Shown: positions 60,118 to 64,000 of the stretch, piece by piece
Numbering within the stretch: position 1 is the first letter of the stretch
Layout: every line of letters begins with the position of its first letter
DNA from: Microthrixaceae bacterium
GTDB taxonomy: Bacteria; Actinomycetota; Acidimicrobiia; Acidimicrobiales; Microtrichaceae
Direction of reading: 5' to 3'
Length of the DNA stretch: 64,000 nt
Assembly (NCBI GenBank): GCA_020845705.1
Contig: JADLFH010000030.1
Span: forward strand, 185,579-249,578
The notes under the pieces: model-generated
What the model was told of the DNA's origin: nothing
The model's input: the letters and a program-made list of their open reading frames with translations, nothing else
Databases searched by the model: none
Made by a program: the position numbers and the translations under genes

Positions 60118-61250
60118 TGGGCGCCCTCACGAACCTCTATCGGGGTCGCAACGACATCAACTTCCCAAGGCTCTGGCGGCCGATCGTCGCCTTCTCGGTG
60201 TTGTTGGTGGTGGCAAGCATCGTTTCGCTCGTGGTCCGTGGAGTGAACCTCTCGATCGACTTCGAGGGCGGCGCGGTCTGGGAGGTGCCGACCAAGTCGA
60301 TGTCGGTCGATGGAGCGACCGACGTTCTGGCCGAGTTCGACAAGGCGGAGGGGGCGAAGGTCCAGATCGTGACCGATGCCAACAACAAGCGCATCGTGCG
60401 AGTGCAGGCCGACTCCGAGGACGTCCGGGAATCGCAGAAGATCGCCGCGGCGCTCGCCGAGAAGGCGGGTATCGATATCGAGGACGTCGCGACGAACACC
60501 GTCGGTCCCTCCTGGGGCAAGGAGATCACCAGCAAGGCGTTGCAGTCGCTGGTGATCTTCATCCTGTTGGTAGCCGCGTACATCGCGTGGCAGCTCGAGT
60601 GGCGCATGGCGGTCGCGGCGCTCATCGGCGTCGCCCACGACATCCTCATCACCGTCGGCATCTACTCGATCGCCCAGCTCGAGGTCACGCCCGCGACGGT
60701 GATCTCGTTCCTGACGATCCTCGGCTACTCGCTCTACGACACGATCGTCGTCTACGACCGTCTCAAGGAGAACTCCGCCCGCTACGACCGCGGCGGCCAG
60801 TACACCTACAAGGGCATCATGCGCCGTTCGCTGAACCAGGTGATCATGCGTTCGGTCAACACGACGATGGTGTCGCTCCTGCCGGTTCTGTCGATGATGG
60901 TCGTGGGCGCCACCCTCCTCGGCCAGCCGGTGCTCCGCGACTTCTCTTTGGCGCTTCTCATCGGCCTGTTCTCGGGCGCCTATTCGTCGATCTTCATCGC
61001 CTCGCCCGTGTTGTCGTGGCTGAAGGAGCGCGAACCCCGCTACCGGCGCATCCGTGCCCGTGCCGAGGAACGAGGCGACGTGGAGAACGCGGATCACATG
61101 CCTGTGGGAGCACCAGTGGCCGGACGCTCGAAGGTGGCGTCGGGGGATTCCCCTGTTGCCGGCTCCTCGACCATCGCCGTAGCCGCCAAGGCGGGCCAGT
61201 ACCAGCGTTCGCACCCGCCGCGCCCACGCAAGCAGGGCAAGAGGCGGTAG
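60117..61250 (+). CDS. secF: Protein translocase subunit SecF
   Basis: A 377-residue SecF with six TM helices. The N-terminal signature is GVNLSIDFEGGAVWEV, the periplasmic part contains VGPSWGKEITSKAL, and TVISFLTILGYSLYDTIVVYDRLKEN holds the conserved acidic residues of the channel-facing helix. A basic, Pro-rich C-terminal tail follows the last TM. The start overlaps the secD stop by 1 bp (TGATG), so the two are coupled. Confidence 0.97.
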   Translation: MGALTNLYRGRNDINFPRLWRPIVAFSVLLVVASIVSLVVRGVNLSIDFEGGAVWEVPTKSMSVDGATDVLAEFDKAEGAKVQIVTDANNKRIVRVQADSEDVRESQKIAAALAEKAGIDIEDVATNTVGPSWGKEITSKALQSLVIFILLVAAYIAWQLEWRMAVAALIGVAHDILITVGIYSIAQLEVTPATVISFLTILGYSLYDTIVVYDRLKENSARYDRGGQYTYKGIMRRSLNQVIMRSVNTTMVSLLPVLSMMVVGATLLGQPVLRDFSLALLIGLFSGAYSSIFIASPVLSWLKEREPRYRRIRARAEERGDVENADHMPVGAPVAGRSKVASGDSPVAGSSTIAVAAKAGQYQRSHPPRPRKQGKRR

Positions 61251-61270
61251 GGACCCTGAATGGAGGCAGG

Positions 61271-61276
61271 TAGCCT
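61271..61276 (+). promoter_or_regulatory. Leaderless -10 of apt within a small dyad
   Basis: TAGCCT ends 7 nt before GTG 61284. GGAGGC (61262-61267) and GCCTCC (61273-61278) form a 6-bp dyad over it. Confidence 0.55.
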
Positions 61277-61283
61277 CCGATCG

Positions 61284-61814
61284 GTGGACACCTATTCGCT
61301 TCGCTCGTTGGTCAGGGAGATCCCCGACTTCCCCGAGCCCGGCGTCGGGTTCAAGGACATCACGCCTCTGCTCGGCGACGCGGTGGGGTTCCGCTCGGCC
61401 ATCGACCTGATGACCGAGCCCCTGCGCAACGAACGCATCGACCTGGTGGTGGGCATCGAGGCCCGCGGATTCGTGTTCTCAGCCCCTGTGGCTCACGCTC
61501 TGGCGGCCGGTCTCGTGCCGATCCGCAAGCCGGGAAAGCTCCCCGGTCCGGTGGAGTCGCTCACCTACCAGCTCGAGTACGGAGCCGGAACCCTCGAGAT
61601 CCACACCGACGCCGTCGCCCCAGGCGCACGGTGCCTCGTCGTCGATGACGTGTTGGCCACTGGCGGTACAGCGGCCGCGGCGGCGTCGCTGGTGGAGCGT
61701 CAGGGTGGCGTCGTGGTCGCCTTCTGCTTCCTCATCGAGTTGGACTTCCTCGGCGGCCGCGCACTGCTGGGCGACGGCGCTCCCATCCTGTCCACCCTCA
61801 GATACGAGGGCTGA
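61284..61814 (+). CDS. apt: Adenine phosphoribosyltransferase
   Basis: A 176-residue APRT. REIPDFPEPGVGFKDITPLL is the N-terminal signature, GIEARGFVFSAPVAHAL the substrate region, and CLVVDDVLATGGTAAAAASLV the PRPP-binding loop. It salvages adenine to AMP. An ATG at 61260 would add eight residues, but GTG 61284 fits the family start and lies 7 nt after TAGCCT. It is followed by rel after 3 bp, the usual order. Confidence 0.96.
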   Translation: MDTYSLRSLVREIPDFPEPGVGFKDITPLLGDAVGFRSAIDLMTEPLRNERIDLVVGIEARGFVFSAPVAHALAAGLVPIRKPGKLPGPVESLTYQLEYGAGTLEIHTDAVAPGARCLVVDDVLATGGTAAAAASLVERQGGVVVAFCFLIELDFLGGRALLGDGAPILSTLRYEG

Positions 61815-61817
61815 GCG

Positions 61818-64000
61818 GTGCCGGCGGTCACCCGACTCGTTCCCTGGAAGCGCCACCAGCAGCCCGCGGCCGAGGAGGTCGCGCCGGTGGTCGACCAGTA
61901 CCTCCGTCTGAATCCCAGGTCCTCCACCGACCTCATAGTCGCCGCCTATGAGTTGGCGGCCGACGCCCACCGTGGCCAGACCCGACGTTCCGGGGAGCCG
62001 TACATAACCCATCCTCTGGCGGTGGCGACGATCTGTGCCCGTTACGGGATGGACCAGACCACCGTGATAGCGGCGCTGCTGCACGACGCGGTGGAGGACA
62101 CAGGCCTCACCCTCGCTGATGTCAAGGCGAGCTTCGGTGCCGACGTGGCGGAGATCGTCGATGGCGTCACGAAGCTGGAGAGGGTCCACTTCGAGACCAA
62201 GGAGGAGCAGCAGGCCGCCACGTTGCGCAAGATGCTCGTCGCGATGGCCAAGGACATCCGGGTGCTCGTCATCAAGCTGGCGGATCGGCTCCACAACATG
62301 CGCACCATCGCGGGGCTCCCGGCGTGGAAGCAGGAGCGGACCGCACAGGAGACCCTCGACATCTACGCGCCGCTCGCCCACCGCCTCGGCATGGGCGACG
62401 TCAAACAGCAGCTCGAGGATCTGTGTTTCGCCGCGTTGTATCCGAAGCGGTTCGCGGAGATCCACCACATGGTGGCGTTGCGGGCCCCCGAGCGCGACCT
62501 CTACATCGCCCAGGTCGGAGAGGAGCTCCGCCAGCGGCTCGCCGAGGTGAAGGTGAAGGCGGAGGTGACGGGACGCCCCAAGCACCTCTGGTCGATCTAC
62601 GAGAAGATGGTGGTTCGCGGCAAGGAGTTCGACGAGATCTTCGACCTGGTCGGACTTCGTGTGATCGTGGACTCGGTGAAGGACTGCTACGGCGCTTTGG
62701 GGTCGATCCACTCGATCTGGACCCCGGTGCAGGGGCGGTTCAAGGACTACATCGCCATGCCGAAGTTCAACCTCTACCAGTCGCTGCACACGACCGTCGT
62801 GGGCCCCCAGGGAAAGCCGGTGGAGGTGCAGGTTCGCACGATGGAGATGCACGGCCGTGCAGAGCGGGGAGTCGCCGCGCACGTCGCCTACAAGGAGGGT
62901 GGCTCGGAGGACCTGGCGTGGCTGAGTCGCATCATCGACCTGGAACAGGAGTTGTCGGATCCGGGTGAGTTCATGGCGAGCCTGAAGACCGACCTCGAGC
63001 TGGACGAGGTCTTCGTCTTCACCCCCAAAGGCGACGTGGTCACCCTGGCCCTGGGAGCGACGCCGATCGACTTCGCCTATCAGATCCACACCGAGGTGGG
63101 TCACCGCTGCGTGGGGGCGAAGGTGGACGGGCGCCTGGTTCCGCTCGACACGAAGCTCACCTCCGGTGCCACCGTCGAGATCTTCACGGCGAAGTCCGAG
63201 AGCTCCGGTCCGTCCCGCGATTGGCTTCAGATCGCAGCCACCCGCTCCGCCCAGGCGAAGATCCGGCAGTGGTTCTCCCGTGAGCGACGCGAGGATGCGC
63301 TGGAGACGGGTCGCGAGGAGCTGTCCAAGGCGCTGCGGCGCGCGGGTCTACCCCAGAAGGTGCTGGCCACCACCTCGATCGAGGAGGTTGCCGCCGGCCT
63401 CAACTACGCCGGGCGTGACGGGTTGCTGAGCGCCATCGGCGAGCACCACCTCTCGGCCGAGTCGGTGGTGGGGCGACTCACCAAACAGACCCGGGAGACC
63501 ACCGAGGAGCGCAACGAGGTCCTGCCGACCCCGACGCGCAAGCCCCGCCGGCGGAGCCCTGGCTCCGGCGCGGGGGTGCACGTCGAGGGCTTCGACGACA
63601 TGTTGGTGCGGATCGCCCGCTGCTGTACGCCCGTGCCCGGCGACGAGATAATGGGTTTCGTCACCCGCGGGCGTGGGGTGTCGGTACATCGGACCGACTG
63701 CGCGAACGCCGTGTCGTTGCGCGGGGCACAGAACGAGCGGTTGATCGATGTCGAGTGGGACGACGCTTCGGCAGGGAGCTTCGTGGCGCTCGTCGAGGTG
63801 AAGGCCCTGGATCGCTCACGCCTGTTGCAGGACGTGGCGTCCACGTTGTCGGATGCGAAGGTGAACATCCTCGCGGCGAACACCGTCACCGGTGCGGACC
63901 GGGTCTCGAAGATGCGCTTCGAGTTCGAGTTGGGAGACCCGTCGCACCTCGAGACGATCCTCGGTCGCCTCCGGGGCATCGACGCCGTCTACGACGCCTA
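61818..64000 (+). CDS. rel: Bifunctional (p)ppGpp synthetase/hydrolase (3' end cut by window)
   Basis: At least 727 residues, open to the window edge; the last visible residues (IDAVYDA) suggest only a few are missing. Domains: HD hydrolase (about 55-190) with HDAVEDT near residue 90, synthetase (about 230-340) with DLVGLRVIVDSVKDCYGALG and the bifunctional-type RFKD motif, TGS (VFVFTPKGDVVTLALGATPIDFAY, split in part, near 395), then a C-terminal region with RIARCCTPVPGDEI and an ACT domain. The RXKD motif and intact HD residues mean both synthesis and breakdown of (p)ppGpp. GTG 61818 begins 3 bp after apt. Confidence 0.95.
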   Translation, partial: MPAVTRLVPWKRHQQPAAEEVAPVVDQYLRLNPRSSTDLIVAAYELAADAHRGQTRRSGEPYITHPLAVATICARYGMDQTTVIAALLHDAVEDTGLTLADVKASFGADVAEIVDGVTKLERVHFETKEEQQAATLRKMLVAMAKDIRVLVIKLADRLHNMRTIAGLPAWKQERTAQETLDIYAPLAHRLGMGDVKQQLEDLCFAALYPKRFAEIHHMVALRAPERDLYIAQVGEELRQRLAEVKVKAEVTGRPKHLWSIYEKMVVRGKEFDEIFDLVGLRVIVDSVKDCYGALGSIHSIWTPVQGRFKDYIAMPKFNLYQSLHTTVVGPQGKPVEVQVRTMEMHGRAERGVAAHVAYKEGGSEDLAWLSRIIDLEQELSDPGEFMASLKTDLELDEVFVFTPKGDVVTLALGATPIDFAYQIHTEVGHRCVGAKVDGRLVPLDTKLTSGATVEIFTAKSESSGPSRDWLQIAATRSAQAKIRQWFSRERREDALETGREELSKALRRAGLPQKVLATTSIEEVAAGLNYAGRDGLLSAIGEHHLSAESVVGRLTKQTRETTEERNEVLPTPTRKPRRRSPGSGAGVHVEGFDDMLVRIARCCTPVPGDEIMGFVTRGRGVSVHRTDCANAVSLRGAQNERLIDVEWDDASAGSFVALVEVKALDRSRLLQDVASTLSDAKVNILAANTVTGADRVSKMRFEFELGDPSHLETILGRLRGIDAVYDA

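Noticed and set aside
61479..63104. Long minus-strand reading frame opposite apt and rel
   Set aside because: It is antisense to well-conserved apt and rel; composition (His/Arg/Asp-rich) is typical of a shadow frame.

Overview
The window is 64 kb of GC-rich, gene-dense bacterial chromosome with one tRNA and no rRNA, phage, IS element or CRISPR array. The gene content points to a Gram-positive actinobacterium, most likely of the Acidimicrobiia type (inference). It carries a mycothiol ligase (MshC-like), an F420:NADPH oxidoreductase, an InhA-type enoyl reductase, a phosphatidylinositol/PIM cluster in the order known from mycobacteria (thrS, HIT protein, pgsA, PatM-like acyltransferase, pimA), DUF2510 proteins, GTG starts and many leaderless-looking promoters.

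Layout. 1-2078: tail of a methyltransferase, then rpsA with a strong intrinsic terminator. 2225-10167: a Tad/Flp-type pilus operon (cpaB, cpaE/tadZ, cpaF/tadA, a VWA-tadB fusion, tadC, a polytopic membrane protein) without pilin or prepilin peptidase. 10190-15058: acyltransferase, MFS transporter, J-domain protein, TerC, tRNA-Val(CAC), L-lactate dehydrogenase. 15072-19702: envelope proteins (two DUF2510 proteins, a beta-propeller-like lipoprotein, a YceI-like protein). 19735-25263: two acyl-CoA dehydrogenases around a GGDEF/degenerate-EAL protein, then a PI-PLC-like lipoprotein. 25287-28725: a TPP riboswitch controlling thiamine pyrophosphokinase and two thiamine ABC transporter subunits. 28873-37964: SRPBCC protein, GlgX, ABC ATPase, two CNNM/CorC proteins, InhA/FabI, NpdG, a secreted RTX-tailed protein. 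38033-46067: MshC-like ligase, PlsC and the thrS-to-pimA cluster. 46074-53254: LemA with an HtpX-like pseudoprotease, DUF3048 lipoprotein, PLP synthase (pdxS/pdxT), YebC, peroxiredoxin, an ABC-2 exporter. 53353-64000: the housekeeping run ruvC-ruvA-ruvB-queA-tgt-yajC-secD-secF-apt-rel, with rel cut by the window edge.

The genes form a few coherent units: pilus assembly, thiamine salvage/uptake, inositol-lipid synthesis, vitamin B6 synthesis, Holliday-junction processing, queuosine tRNA modification, Sec export, and purine salvage with (p)ppGpp control. The strongest non-gene signal is regulatory. At least sixteen genes have a TANNNT-like -10 hexamer ending only 6-9 nt before the start codon, which predicts leaderless mRNAs and decides several start sites. 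Other unusual features are a perfect 14-bp dyad over the mshC -10 and start codon, a 15-bp hairpin before pgsA, a CNNM gene with no conventional start where leaderless logic points to an ATC codon, and convergent genes whose stop codons sit in inverted repeats.
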